This document shows, in pieces, positions 1 to 7,641 of a DNA stretch of 14,022 bases (its first letter is position 1; the number at the start of each line of letters is the position of its first letter). Under the pieces are notes generated by a model. It was not told the origin of the DNA. It was given only the letters and a program-made list of their open reading frames with translations, and did no database searches. The position numbers were made by a program, and so were the translations under genes. The stretch is from Planctomycetota bacterium (GTDB lineage Bacteria > Planctomycetota > PUPC01 > JABMSA01 > JAUWKK01), in NCBI GenBank assembly GCA_030614245.1, contig JAUWKK010000027.1, forward strand, positions 1 through 14,022, read 5' to 3'.

Positions 1-1
1 G

Positions 2-472
2 CAGAATTACGAAGCGATCAACCAGGCATACGATAGGGTCAAGGTGAACCCGAGATGCACCTATGCCGCCGAGCTCCTGCTATTGGCCGCCCGGGCGCAC
101 CTGAAAGTAAAGGAGTTCGACGCCGCCGTCAAGTCGGCAACGCGCATCGTTGAAGAGTACCCCGACAGCCCGCTGCAGCAGGGCGCAAAACGGCTGATCA
201 TCGACGTATTCGCCGCTGCAGGAAAGCACAGCCTTCTCGTCGATCTCGCGCGCGAGCACCTCAGGCAATACCCCGAGAGCCACGACCGCCCGGCAACGAT
301 GCTGATACTCGCAGACAGCCTGCTCGCGCTCGGACGCAAACCGGCCGCGCTGAAAGTCCTGAATGCCATAATTAAGGAATATCCGGAGGCAAAGATAGCG
401 AAACAGGCGCAAGATCGCCTCAATCGAATGTCACGGACGCCGATACCCTCAAACAACGATGGTGAAACATGA
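2..472 (+). CDS. TPR-repeat protein, C-terminal part (5' end outside window)
   Basis: The frame is open from base 2 to the TGA at 470-472 with no convincing start, so the gene begins upstream of the window. The GTG at 44 is probably an internal Val codon. The visible ~156 residues are alpha-helical tetratricopeptide-like repeats. Small/large residue patterns such as AAELLLLAARAHLKVKEFDAA, VDLAREHLRQYPES and LADSLLALGRKPAALKVL recur about every 35-40 residues with the usual Ala/Gly/Tyr/Pro TPR positions. TPR arrays are protein-protein interaction scaffolds; no catalytic domain is visible. The stop overlaps the ATG of the next gene (ATGA), implying translational coupling. Partner and compartment cannot be told because the N-terminus is missing. 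TPR assignment is good; function is unknown. Confidence 0.8.
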   Translation, partial: QNYEAINQAYDRVKVNPRCTYAAELLLLAARAHLKVKEFDAAVKSATRIVEEYPDSPLQQGAKRLIIDVFAAAGKHSLLVDLAREHLRQYPESHDRPATMLILADSLLALGRKPAALKVLNAIIKEYPEAKIAKQAQDRLNRMSRTPIPSNNDGET

Positions 473-753
473 AACTGTGCCACAAATGCGGCGCCGAATG
501 GAAGGGTGAGGGCCGACCATCTTTCCACGAAGAATGCACCGAGTGCCACGCCTTCCTCCATTGCTGCCTCAATTGCAGGCTATACGACCAATGGGAGCAC
601 AACCAGTGCCGTTCGCCCACTACCGAACCCGTCCCCTACAAGGAGAGCGACAATTTCTGCGAGGAGTTCGACTTCATCGAGGGCGAACGCGAGATCGGCG
701 ACCGCTCTGCCCAGGCCAGGCAGGCATGGAAGAAGCTCTTCGGCGAGGAATGA
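469..753 (+). CDS. small Cys-rich probable zinc-binding protein
   Basis: This 94-residue protein starts at an ATG overlapping the previous stop (ATGA), so it is probably co-translated with the TPR gene. It has nine cysteines: C4, C7, C23, C26, C32, C33, C36, C47 and C64. C4-x2-C7-x15-C23-x2-C26 looks like a zinc ribbon. It is followed by a conserved-looking segment (HCCLNCRLYDQWEHNQC) and a later NFCEEFDF. From memory this resembles a widespread uncharacterised bacterial family with a C-x-NC-x-FYD...C...NFC-x-x-F pattern, but I know of no assigned function. The C-terminal ~25 residues are charged and helical. There is no signal peptide or membrane segment, so it is presumably cytoplasmic. Metal binding is inferred from the Cys spacing. 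Confidence 0.8.
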   Translation: MKLCHKCGAEWKGEGRPSFHEECTECHAFLHCCLNCRLYDQWEHNQCRSPTTEPVPYKESDNFCEEFDFIEGEREIGDRSAQARQAWKKLFGEE

Positions 754-767
754 AAGCTGCTGACTGC

Positions 768-791
768 AGGGGCGGTTTGCGAACTGCCCCT
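768..791. repeat. GC-rich palindromic repeat, family A, copy 1
   Basis: A 24-base near-perfect hairpin with arms AGGGGCGGTT and AACTGCCCCT (one G·T pair) around a TGCG loop. It lies between two convergent genes and overlaps the metF stop codon (790-792). Close relatives lie at 8625-8648 and 9116-9143. The position would suit a bidirectional transcript end, but no T-run follows on either strand. Confidence 0.85.
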
Positions 792-1797
792 ATCTCACAT
801 CCGGCCGAGGCAGCAGGCCTGCACCTTTCACAATCTCGGGCACTTTCCGCTCCCACTCGATGGCCTGGACGTGGACGCCTCGAACGCCTTCGATCTCGCG
901 GCATTGCTGGACGAGTTCGATGGCGATCTTAACGCCTTCGGCCTGCTGGGCGCGCGAACGAGCTCTCTTGGCCGCCTTCTCGTCTTCGCCCCTGGCTTCG
1001 GCTTCTTTCTTCGCGGCGTTGCCGGCAGCGGTCATTCGTTTGATCATCTCGTCGGGCACGGTAACGCCTGCGACCGAGCTGTTCATGTACTTGAGCATCA
1101 TGGCGCTCTTGGGCACGATGATCCCCGCCAGGATCGCCGTCTGCTCGTGTGCTCCGAGATTCCGTACGGCTTCCATGGCCCGTGCGAATGCCTTTATGTC
1201 GTAGATGCCCTGCGTCTGGATGAAGTCTGCCCCGGCCCGGGCTTTCTTTGCCAGGCGCCTCGGGCGGATTTCTAGCGGCTCGCCCATCGGCGTCCAGGCG
1301 GCCCCGATGAACATCTTCGGCGGATCGGCGCACGGATCGCCGCCCTGGAAGACGCCGTCGTCGCGCAGGCCCTTCAAGATAGCGCAGAGCTGGATGCTGT
1401 CTACGTCGTAGACATTCTTGCTGCCGGGATGTCCCTTGAGCCGTCCCGCACTGCCGAAGCTCTGGTGATCGCCGGCGATGCACAAGCAGTTCTTTATGCC
1501 GAGCGCGGCGGCGCCGAGAATGTCGCTCTGGATCGCGATACGATTACGGTCGCGGCAGACCATCTGCATGACGGGCTCGAGGCCCTCGCGCTGGATTAGC
1601 ACGGCTGCGGCTATGGACGACATTCGCACGACGGCGGTCTGGTTGTCGGTGATGTTGAATGCGTCGGCGCAGCCCTTGAGCATCTGTGCTTTCTTGATGA
1701 CGTCGGCGGCATCGGCGCTCATGGGGGGGCCGAGTTCCGCTGTGACGGCGAAATGCCCGGCTGCCAGGACGCGTTCGAGGTTGCTGCCGGATTTCAT
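790..1797 (-). CDS. metF: methylenetetrahydrofolate reductase catalytic subunit MetF
   Basis: This 335-residue TIM-barrel flavoprotein reduces 5,10-methylene-THF to 5-methyl-THF in the cytoplasm. Family landmarks are the N-terminal AELGPP (E21 at the place of the active-site Glu of E. coli MetF), NITDNQ (48-53), CRDRNR (81-86), the IAGDH flavin-loop segment (107-111), IQTQGIYD (193-200, Gln matching the substrate-binding Gln), AGIIVPKS (224-231) and the C-terminal AIEWERKVPEIV...GLLPRP typical of the acetogen type. The ATG overlaps the metV stop by 4 bp. A Lys/Glu/Arg/Ala-rich insertion at about 260-287 separates MTAAG from the helix EGVKIAIELV, which normally follows closely. It lacks the C-terminal regulatory domain of eukaryotic MTHFR and probably works only with MetV and the Hdr module encoded next to it. 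Confidence 0.95.
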   Translation of the reverse strand: MKSGSNLERVLAAGHFAVTAELGPPMSADAADVIKKAQMLKGCADAFNITDNQTAVVRMSSIAAAVLIQREGLEPVMQMVCRDRNRIAIQSDILGAAALGIKNCLCIAGDHQSFGSAGRLKGHPGSKNVYDVDSIQLCAILKGLRDDGVFQGGDPCADPPKMFIGAAWTPMGEPLEIRPRRLAKKARAGADFIQTQGIYDIKAFARAMEAVRNLGAHEQTAILAGIIVPKSAMMLKYMNSSVAGVTVPDEMIKRMTAAGNAAKKEAEARGEDEKAAKRARSRAQQAEGVKIAIELVQQCREIEGVRGVHVQAIEWERKVPEIVKGAGLLPRPDVR

Positions 1798-2462
1798 AGT
1801 TTCAGGTCCTCTCTTATCATCTTCCTGGGCCCACCGTCGCGGCTGGTGCTCCAGTCTTTGGGGGGTTGGATTTCGTCAAGCTTATCGAGCGTGCCGAGCT
1901 GTTTCATTCGCTCGACGATCCGCGCCCACGCGCCGGGCGTCTCGGGATCGACCTCGCACATGCCTTCGTTCGAGCCGCCGCAGGGGCCGTTGAGCATAGT
2001 CTTCGCGCAGCCTGCTATCGGGCAGATACCGCCGGTCTTATCCAGAATGCAGTCGCCGCACATAGCGCAGCGCTCGACCCATACGCCCAGCTCGGGATTC
2101 GCCCCGATGAAAACCGTATTCACAGCCGGAAACACGGGCATGGGCGGCAGATGCTCGGCCATGAAGTGGACGCCCACGCCGCAGGCCATCGAGACGACGG
2201 CGTCGTGCTGCGAGGCGAACTCCTTGATCGGCTCGATAAACTCGGGATCGCACTGCCTGGTGAGGGTGATCTCGTCGAAGCTCTTCTTCAGCCCCCGGGC
2301 CGCGCACGCGAGGCGCAGCGCCGATGCCAGGATGCCCACTTCCTTCTCGCCGCCCGTCGAGCAGACCGTCACGCACGTGGCGCAGCCCGCGACGAGAATC
2401 TTCTCGAAGGGCTCGATCATATCGAGTACCTGACCGATGGGCTTCTGTTCCGCAACGATCAT
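1794..2462 (-). CDS. metV: MetV, Fe-S/zinc partner subunit of MTHFR
   Basis: This 222-residue cytoplasmic protein matches the MTHFR_C (MetV) family, the partner that passes electrons from an Hdr-type module to the MetF flavin. Thirteen cysteines fit metal or Fe-S binding: GCATCVTVC (C27, C30, C34), C53, C71, C94, CAMCGDC (C132, C135, C138), CPIAGC (C147, C152), and C161 and C169 in GPCGGSNEGMCEV. The NGPCGGSNEG motif is characteristic of the family. The start ATG has AAAGGA about 7 nt upstream. Its stop overlaps the metF start (ATGA), giving tight 1:1 coupling of the two subunits. The gap to mvhD is 54 bp and holds a small GCGGC-TTT-GCCGC hairpin. The assignment is secure from motifs plus context. 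Confidence 0.93.
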   Translation of the reverse strand: MIVAEQKPIGQVLDMIEPFEKILVAGCATCVTVCSTGGEKEVGILASALRLACAARGLKKSFDEITLTRQCDPEFIEPIKEFASQHDAVVSMACGVGVHFMAEHLPPMPVFPAVNTVFIGANPELGVWVERCAMCGDCILDKTGGICPIAGCAKTMLNGPCGGSNEGMCEVDPETPGAWARIVERMKQLGTLDKLDEIQPPKDWSTSRDGGPRKMIREDLKL

Positions 2463-2516
2463 CGCTGTTCCTTTCGCTCAATGCGGCAAAGCCGCGATCC
2501 AACAGAAACTTCTCAG

Positions 2517-3032
2517 CTATTCATCTTTCGCCGGCGGATTGCTGGCGGACAGCGTCATTGGCTGCCGCATTACTATGCCCGGACGGATATCCTTCTTCTC
2601 GCCGTCGAAGAGCGGCCCGAGCTTCCTGCTCCGCTCGGTGAACTCGTCGGCCGTCGCGGCGAACGTCGTCGCCATTGCAGCCGACATATTGAACATCTCG
2701 AGGCGTTCCGGATCGATGCCGGCCGCATCCAGGATTCTCTTCGCGTAGTCGGTGCGTTTGCGCGCGCGTAAGTTGCCGTTTATGAAGTGGCAATCGCCAT
2801 CGAGGCATCCGGCCACGTAGCACCCGTCGGCGCCCTCCTCGAAGGCGCGCAGCAGGTGGAGCACATCAATCTTGCCAGTGCACGGCACACGTATGACGCG
2901 GATGTTCGGCGCGTACTGCAATCGCGTCGAGCCCGCCAGGTCGGCGGCCGTATACGCGCAGTAATGGCAGCAGTACGCTATGATCTTCGGCTCGAAGGCG
3001 GGGCCTGCCTGTTCGGCTTTCTCGTCTGTCAT
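2517..3032 (-). CDS. mvhD: MvhD-like Fe-S electron-transfer subunit
   Basis: A 171-residue protein of the MvhD/FlpD family, which carries electrons between HdrA and a partner enzyme. It has the family Cys set: CCHYCAYTAADLAG (C21/C22, C25), PCTGKID (C51) and AGCLDGDCHFINGN (C76, C81). In methanogen MvhD these bind a [2Fe-2S] cluster. The start is the ATG at 3032-3030, preceded by GAGGA overlapping the hdrA stop; the same frame is open further upstream, but that stretch overlaps the coding end of hdrA. The residues after about 145 are polar and less conserved. No [NiFe]-hydrogenase or formate dehydrogenase gene accompanies it. As in Moorella thermoacetica, it sits with metVF, so it probably links HdrA to MetV rather than to a hydrogenase. 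Confidence 0.93.
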   Translation of the reverse strand: MTDEKAEQAGPAFEPKIIAYCCHYCAYTAADLAGSTRLQYAPNIRVIRVPCTGKIDVLHLLRAFEEGADGCYVAGCLDGDCHFINGNLRARKRTDYAKRILDAAGIDPERLEMFNMSAAMATTFAATADEFTERSRKLGPLFDGEKKDIRPGIVMRQPMTLSASNPPAKDE

Positions 3033-3046
3033 TTGCTGTCCGTTCC

Positions 3047-6000
3047 TCACGTTTCGTTCATTACGGCGTGCGCCTGCGCCATGATCTGTGCGTCTGTGAA
3101 GCGGCGCAGTTGAATGGCCTTCGCGGGGCATTCTGCGACGCAGATGCCGCAGCCCTGGCATTCGGCCGGCTCGATCTGCACGTAGTGCATGTGCGTCATC
3201 TTGGGCACGTTGTACGGACACGACCTCACGCAGGCGAGGCACTGCTTGCACATTTCGGGCTCGACCTGTGCAACGACCGCCGAGGCGGTGAGCTGCTCCT
3301 GCGACATCGTCGTGAGTGCGCGCCCGGCGGCGGCCTGGGCCTGGAAGATCGACTCGCCGAGCATCTTCGGGAAGTGCGCCAGCCCGCAGACGAACATCCC
3401 CTCGGTCGCAAAGTCGACAGGGCGCAGTTTCACATGCGCCTCGAGGAAGAAGCCGTCGGAAGTCCGAGGCACCTTGAGTTGCATCCCCAGGGCCTCGTGG
3501 GCCTCGTCGGCCACCACACCCACACTAAGCACCAGCAGGTCGGCCGAGATGTGCATCGGCTCGCCGCGGACGAGGTCATTCACGGTGACGCTGAGCTTAT
3601 CGCCGGCGGACACTTTCGGCGGATCGTCGTCGTCATATCGCGTGAAAATGACGCCGAGCTTGCGCGCGGCGAGGTAATACTGCTCGTAGAGGCCGAAGAC
3701 GCGCAAGTCGCGATATAGCACGTGCACGACCGCGCGCGGATGTTTCTCCTTGATTGCGATGGCGTTCTTGACGGCTTGCGCGCAGCAGACGCGGCCGCAG
3801 TATGGCCGTTCGTCCGTGCGATTGCCGACGCACTGGATCATCACAACAGTCGAGCCGTCATCAATCGGCAGCGTGCCGCCAGCGAGGCCGGCTTCGAGCT
3901 GAAACTGCGTGACGACCCGGGCGTTCTCGCCGTAGAGGTATTCCGTCGGCTCGTAGCTCTTGGCACCTGCGGCGACGATGATGGTGCCGTGTTCGATTTC
4001 GGTGGTCGAGCCGTTTGTCGCGAGCACGCTCTTGAAATTGCCGACGAATCCGCTGATCTCCTTGAGGGTCGTCTCGAGGTGCACGTCGACGAGCGGATGC
4101 TCATCGACGCGCCGCCTGAGGTCGGCGAGGAGTTCCTGCGGGGCGTCGCCGCCGAGGAGCGTGCGGATACTCCGCAGGTGGCCGCCGAGCTCTGCATCGC
4201 GCTCGATGAGGCTCACGCCGTAGCCCTGGCCCGCCACTGTGAGGGCCGCCGTCATGCCCGCCGCCCCGCCGCCGATGACGAGGCAGCGCTGGGTGTTCGA
4301 GATAGGGACGGTATAGAGCGGCTCGGCGAGAGCGGCCTTGGCGATTGCCGAGCGAATTAGGTCGCGGGCCTTCTCGGTGGCGCGGGCCTCGTCGGCCGAA
4401 TGCACCCACGAGCACTGGTCGCGGATATTAGCGAGTTCGAAGAGGTATCGGTTTATGCCCGCCTCGCGCAGCGTCTCCTGGAAGAGCGGCTCGTGCGTGC
4501 GCGGGGTGCACGCGGCAACGACTACGCGGTTGAGCTTGTGCTCGGTGATCGCCGAGCGTATTGTATCGAGGCCGTCGGGCGAGCAGGAATACATGATGTG
4601 GTCGGAGTGTACGACGCCCGGGAGCGTTTTTGCGTATTCAGCGAGGGCTTCGACGTCGATGACTCCTGCGATGTTTATGCCGCAATGGCAGACGAAGACG
4701 CCGACGCGCGGCTCCTGGCCTTCGATGACTTCGAGCGGCGGATATGTCTTCTCGACGAGCCGGCTGCCTCTTGCGGATGCGATGATCGCGCCGACGCGCC
4801 CGGCCGCCGCGCTGGCCTGCATCACCGAATCGGGGATGTCCTTCGGCCCGGAGCTCAACCCGACCGCGTAAATGGCCTCGCGCGAGGTCGCGATGGGATC
4901 GGTCTCCTGCGTCCTGATGAAGCCGTAGTCGTCGAGTTTGAGGTCGAGGTTGCGGGCGAGCTCGGCCATGCCGGGGCTTGGCTCCATCGCGGTTGCCAGC
5001 ACGACGAGGTCGAACTCCCGCTCGATCCGCTCGCCGTCTCCGCCGAGATACGCCAGCGTGAGCGACTTGTCGGCCGGGTTCTCGCGTACGGCCGGTACCA
5101 TCGAGCGGATGAACTCGACGCCGTAATCCTTCTCGGCCGAGATATAGTAGTTTTCGCAGCCCTTGCCGTGCGCCCGAAGGTCGATGTAGAAGATCGTCGC
5201 CTCGACGCCCTTCTCGTGCTCCTTTGCGATGATCGCGTGCTTGGTGGAATACATGCAGCAGACCTGCGAGCAGTAGCCGTTGCCTCGGCTGGTGATATCC
5301 CGCGAGCCGACGCACTGGATGAAGGCGATGCGCTTCGGCGTCTGTTGATCGGACGGGCGAACGACGTGGCCGTTCGTGGGGCCCGAGGCGCTGAGATACC
5401 GCTCGAACGCCAGGCCGGTTATGACGTTCGCATACCGGCCGTGGCCGTATTCGCTTCTCGTCCCCGATTCGCTCATCTCGTAGCCGCCCGCGACGATCAC
5501 GCCGCCCACGTGAACCGTGACGACTTCGTCCTGTGCTTCGTAGTTGATTGCCTTCGCCTGACAGACGCGCTCGCAAATCCCGCACTTGTCCTTGGTAAGC
5601 TTCAGGCAATGTTCGGCGTCGATGACCGCGACGTTCGGCACGCCCTGCGGATAGAGCTTATAGATGGCGGTGCGGTTGTCGATGCCGAGGTTGAATGCGT
5701 CGGGCAAGTTCTTGACGGGGCATTTTGCGATGCAGTCGCCGCAGCCGGTGCACCTGATCTCGTCGACGTAGCGGGCCCGCTTGCGGAGATGGACGGTGAA
5801 ATTGCCCGGTTCGCCCTCGATGGCCAGCACGTCGGTAAGCGTGAGCACTTCGATGTTCAGGTCGTTCGCGACGTCGACGAGCCTGGGTGCCTCGGTGCAC
5901 ATCGCGCAGTCGTTTGTGGGGAAGGTCTTGTCGAGCTGCGCCATGTGGCCGCCGATCGCGGGAGCGGAATCGGCGACGTAAACGTAGAATCCGCTCTCGA

Positions 6001-6082
6001 CGAGATCGAGCGCCGCCTGCATTCCGGCAATGCCGCCGCCGACGACCAGAACCGAACCTTCTGTATTTGATGTCTCTGCCAT
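3047..6082 (-). CDS. hdrA: HdrA-type flavin/FeS protein, tandem (double-length) form
   Basis: A 1011-residue protein, about 1.5 times the length of methanogen HdrA. Residues 1-455 form a thioredoxin-reductase-like FAD module: GGGIAG at 15-20, TNDCAMC at 56-62, and an inserted ferredoxin region with CTGCGDCIAKCP (C111, 114, 117, 121) and C159, 167, 170, 174. Residues ~458-1011 form a second HdrA module: the CHCG domain (465-468), C500, CTPRTHEP (525-532), NIRDQCSW (552-559), a second FAD motif GGGAAG at 604-609, and two C-terminal [4Fe-4S] motifs, CKQCLACVRSCP (945-956) and CQGCGICVAECP (975-986). HdrA is the flavin-bifurcation subunit of Hdr complexes. The ATG follows the hdrB stop by 3 nt. 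Expected role: accept a hydride from NADH or another donor and split electrons between ferredoxin and MetFV via MvhD or HdrBC. The bifurcation is inferred. Confidence 0.95.
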   Translation of the reverse strand: MAETSNTEGSVLVVGGGIAGMQAALDLVESGFYVYVADSAPAIGGHMAQLDKTFPTNDCAMCTEAPRLVDVANDLNIEVLTLTDVLAIEGEPGNFTVHLRKRARYVDEIRCTGCGDCIAKCPVKNLPDAFNLGIDNRTAIYKLYPQGVPNVAVIDAEHCLKLTKDKCGICERVCQAKAINYEAQDEVVTVHVGGVIVAGGYEMSESGTRSEYGHGRYANVITGLAFERYLSASGPTNGHVVRPSDQQTPKRIAFIQCVGSRDITSRGNGYCSQVCCMYSTKHAIIAKEHEKGVEATIFYIDLRAHGKGCENYYISAEKDYGVEFIRSMVPAVRENPADKSLTLAYLGGDGERIEREFDLVVLATAMEPSPGMAELARNLDLKLDDYGFIRTQETDPIATSREAIYAVGLSSGPKDIPDSVMQASAAAGRVGAIIASARGSRLVEKTYPPLEVIEGQEPRVGVFVCHCGINIAGVIDVEALAEYAKTLPGVVHSDHIMYSCSPDGLDTIRSAITEHKLNRVVVAACTPRTHEPLFQETLREAGINRYLFELANIRDQCSWVHSADEARATEKARDLIRSAIAKAALAEPLYTVPISNTQRCLVIGGGAAGMTAALTVAGQGYGVSLIERDAELGGHLRSIRTLLGGDAPQELLADLRRRVDEHPLVDVHLETTLKEISGFVGNFKSVLATNGSTTEIEHGTIIVAAGAKSYEPTEYLYGENARVVTQFQLEAGLAGGTLPIDDGSTVVMIQCVGNRTDERPYCGRVCCAQAVKNAIAIKEKHPRAVVHVLYRDLRVFGLYEQYYLAARKLGVIFTRYDDDDPPKVSAGDKLSVTVNDLVRGEPMHISADLLVLSVGVVADEAHEALGMQLKVPRTSDGFFLEAHVKLRPVDFATEGMFVCGLAHFPKMLGESIFQAQAAAGRALTTMSQEQLTASAVVAQVEPEMCKQCLACVRSCPYNVPKMTHMHYVQIEPAECQGCGICVAECPAKAIQLRRFTDAQIMAQAHAVMNET

Positions 6083-6085
6083 TGT

Positions 6086-6952
6086 TTAGGACAGCTTCTC
6101 CAGAGCAGGCTGCACACTCGTGAGGTGCTTGCCCAGAATCTTCTTGACCGGGGCGAGCCCCATCGCCACGCCCATGAGTTCGGTGAAGTAGAAGATGGGC
6201 ATATTCACTTCGCGTCCGAGTATTTCGGATGCTTCCGGCTGTCGGCCGTCCAGGTTAGCATGGCACAGCGGGCAGGCGACGGCTATGGCCTCGATGCCCG
6301 ACTTGATGGCATTGTCGAATATCTTCGCGATCAGTTTCATCGCGGTGGCCGGTCGGCCGAGCGCAAAAGCCCCGCCGCAGCAGTCGGTCTTGTACGACCA
6401 GTCGACCGTCTCGGCGCCGCACGCATTCAGGATGGTCTCCATCTTCTGCGGGTTCTCGGGGTCGTCGATATTGCCCATCGCCTCTGGCGGCCTGACGATC
6501 AGGCATCCGTAGTAGCAGCCGAACTTGAGGCCCTCGAGCGGTCTGGTCACCTTCTGACGGATGGCTGCGAGCATTTCATCATCGGCGAAGACGTGCATGA
6601 TGTGCCGGACGTCGACGCCTCCCGGATAATCGATCCCGAACTCGGTTCGTATGCGGTCGGCGAGGTCGGCGTCGTGGCGCATTTCGTAGTCTGTCTTCTT
6701 GAGGGCGTGATAGCACGCGGCGCAGGGAACCGCCAGGGGCATGCCGCGTCGTGACGCAATTGCGAGATTTCGCGCGGAGGCGGCGGCTGCGAGGTCTCTG
6801 TTGAGCGAATGCGCGGCCGTGGCGCCGCAGCAGTTCCAGTCGTCAAGTTCGACCAGTTCAACGCCGAGGTGTTTACACACCTCCCGTGTCGAGACGTCGA
6901 ATTCGATGGCCGTCCCGTGGAGCGAACAGCCGGGATAATACGATAATTTCAT
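6086..6952 (-). CDS. hdrB: HdrB-type CCG-domain subunit
   Basis: A 288-residue protein with two CCG (cysteine-rich) domains: C9, C41-C42, C77, C80, and C146/C150, C191-C192, C227, C230. In methanogen HdrB these motifs bind two noncubane [4Fe-4S] clusters at the heterodisulfide site. In metVF-linked operons HdrB more likely handles a different acceptor or acts in electron transfer, since a CoM-S-S-CoB substrate is not expected. The start was set at the ATG giving MKLSYYPGCS, which matches the family N-terminus. An in-frame ATG at 6994 would add 14 residues encoded by the neighbouring repeat and is unlikely. The Shine-Dalgarno is weak. The next gene, hdrA, follows 3 nt after its stop, so coupling is likely. 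Confidence 0.93.
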   Translation of the reverse strand: MKLSYYPGCSLHGTAIEFDVSTREVCKHLGVELVELDDWNCCGATAAHSLNRDLAAAASARNLAIASRRGMPLAVPCAACYHALKKTDYEMRHDADLADRIRTEFGIDYPGGVDVRHIMHVFADDEMLAAIRQKVTRPLEGLKFGCYYGCLIVRPPEAMGNIDDPENPQKMETILNACGAETVDWSYKTDCCGGAFALGRPATAMKLIAKIFDNAIKSGIEAIAVACPLCHANLDGRQPEASEILGREVNMPIFYFTELMGVAMGLAPVKKILGKHLTSVQPALEKLS

Positions 6953-6964
6953 CGGTTGCTCTGT

Positions 6965-7023
6965 GTGGGGCAGGCTTTTAGCCTGCCAGTTCATTGATTT
7001 GCAGCCTGGAAAGGCTGCACCAC
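6965..7023. repeat. pair of inverted hairpin repeats, family B
   Basis: Two related hairpins lie head to head between hdrC and hdrB. The first (6965-6987) reads GTGG followed by GGCAGGCT-TTT-AGCCTGCC. The second (7001-7023) is the same type in opposite orientation: GCAGCCT-GGAA-AGGCTGC then ACCAC. A 13-base AT-rich spacer separates them. A third copy lies at 12867-12890. They fill nearly the whole hdrC-hdrB gap, so they would be transcribed within the operon mRNA. Confidence 0.8.
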
Positions 7024-7024
7024 T

Positions 7025-7555
7025 TTATTTCTTGTGCAGCGTCTGGGCGAACATTCTCTTGATTGCCGCACGGTCTTTCACTTTCGGCGACAACAGCTTG
7101 AGCTTGCCTTTCAGGCCCATTTTCATTCCGAGGCGCATATCGCTGAAGAAATCCTTCGTCGCGAGCTTGAACATTGCCACGAGCATCGGCTCGTTGATCC
7201 GGCCGCCCGCTTCGACCCGCTTGAGGAACGTATTGTAGAACTTGTATATCCGCTCTTCGGCGGGCTTGCGTCCCTCCTCAATCGCGATCTGGCGGCAGGC
7301 GTCCATCACTCCGGCGATGTCAATGTCGTTCGGGCAGCGCGTACTGCAGGTCTCGCAGCTGACGCACAGCCAGATGGTGTTGCTGTCGAGCACCTTGTCG
7401 CGCTGATCGAGCAGGATCATGCGCATGATCTGGTGCGGAGCATAGTCCATCTCGTCAACGATCGGACAGCCGCACGAACACCTCTGGCACTGGAAGCACT
7501 TCGCAACCAGTTCGCTGTTGATCGATTCGATTTCGTCAATGAATGCCATCGTCAC
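7025..7555 (-). CDS. hdrC: HdrC-type double-[4Fe-4S] subunit
   Basis: A 176-residue cytoplasmic ferredoxin-like protein with two classical motifs, CFQCQRCSCGCP (C20, C23, C26, C30) and CVSCETCSTRCP (C64, C67, C70, C74), followed by a helical tail. It is the usual length and shape for HdrC, which relays electrons from HdrA to HdrB. The reading frame can start at GTG 7555 (MTMAFIDE) or ATG 7549 (MAFIDE); neither has a clear Shine-Dalgarno, and ATG 7549 is equally plausible. It is the first hdr gene after folD, separated from it by a direct-repeat element. The family call is firm because hdrB and hdrA follow directly. Confidence 0.93.
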   Translation of the reverse strand: MTMAFIDEIESINSELVAKCFQCQRCSCGCPIVDEMDYAPHQIMRMILLDQRDKVLDSNTIWLCVSCETCSTRCPNDIDIAGVMDACRQIAIEEGRKPAEERIYKFYNTFLKRVEAGGRINEPMLVAMFKLATKDFFSDMRLGMKMGLKGKLKLLSPKVKDRAAIKRMFAQTLHKK

Positions 7556-7560
7556 ATGAT

Positions 7561-7641
7561 CCGTATTCAGTGATCAGTGGCCAGTATTCAGTGGGCAGTA
7601 TTCAGTATTCTTGACTGGTTACTTCTTACTGATTACTGATT
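7561..7641. repeat. CAGTATTCAGTG-type direct-repeat element
   Basis: About 80 bases made of degenerate short units (GTATTCAGT, GATCAGTG, CAGTATTCAGTG, GATTACTGAT) fill the gap between folD and hdrC. On the - strand it reads as ATCAGTAATCAGTAA...ATACTGAATACTG. It encodes the last four residues (ISNQ) and the TAA stop of FolD. Units vary in sequence and there are no unique spacers, so this is not a CRISPR. Confidence 0.8.

Noticed and set aside
768..791. Rho-independent terminator between the convergent genes
   Set aside because: The hairpin is strong, but there is no T-run on either side, and the same element occurs upstream of genes, so it is listed as a repeat.
3033..3251. Upstream extension of mvhD to 3251
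   Set aside because: The extra codons overlap the end of hdrA in another frame, while hdrA there encodes its C-terminal ferredoxin motifs; ATG 3032 gives a normal-length MvhD.
4400..6070. 556-codon open frame on the + strand opposite hdrA
   Set aside because: It is antisense to hdrA, which has full-length domain and Cys-motif support. The antisense translation has no recognisable motif; long shadows are common in GC-rich genes.
6952..6994. Longer hdrB start at ATG 6994
   Set aside because: The 14 extra residues would be encoded by the family B repeat; the ATG at 6952 gives the standard family N-terminus.
7561..7641. CRISPR array
   Set aside because: Units are only about 8-12 bases, degenerate and contiguous, without unique spacers or cas genes.
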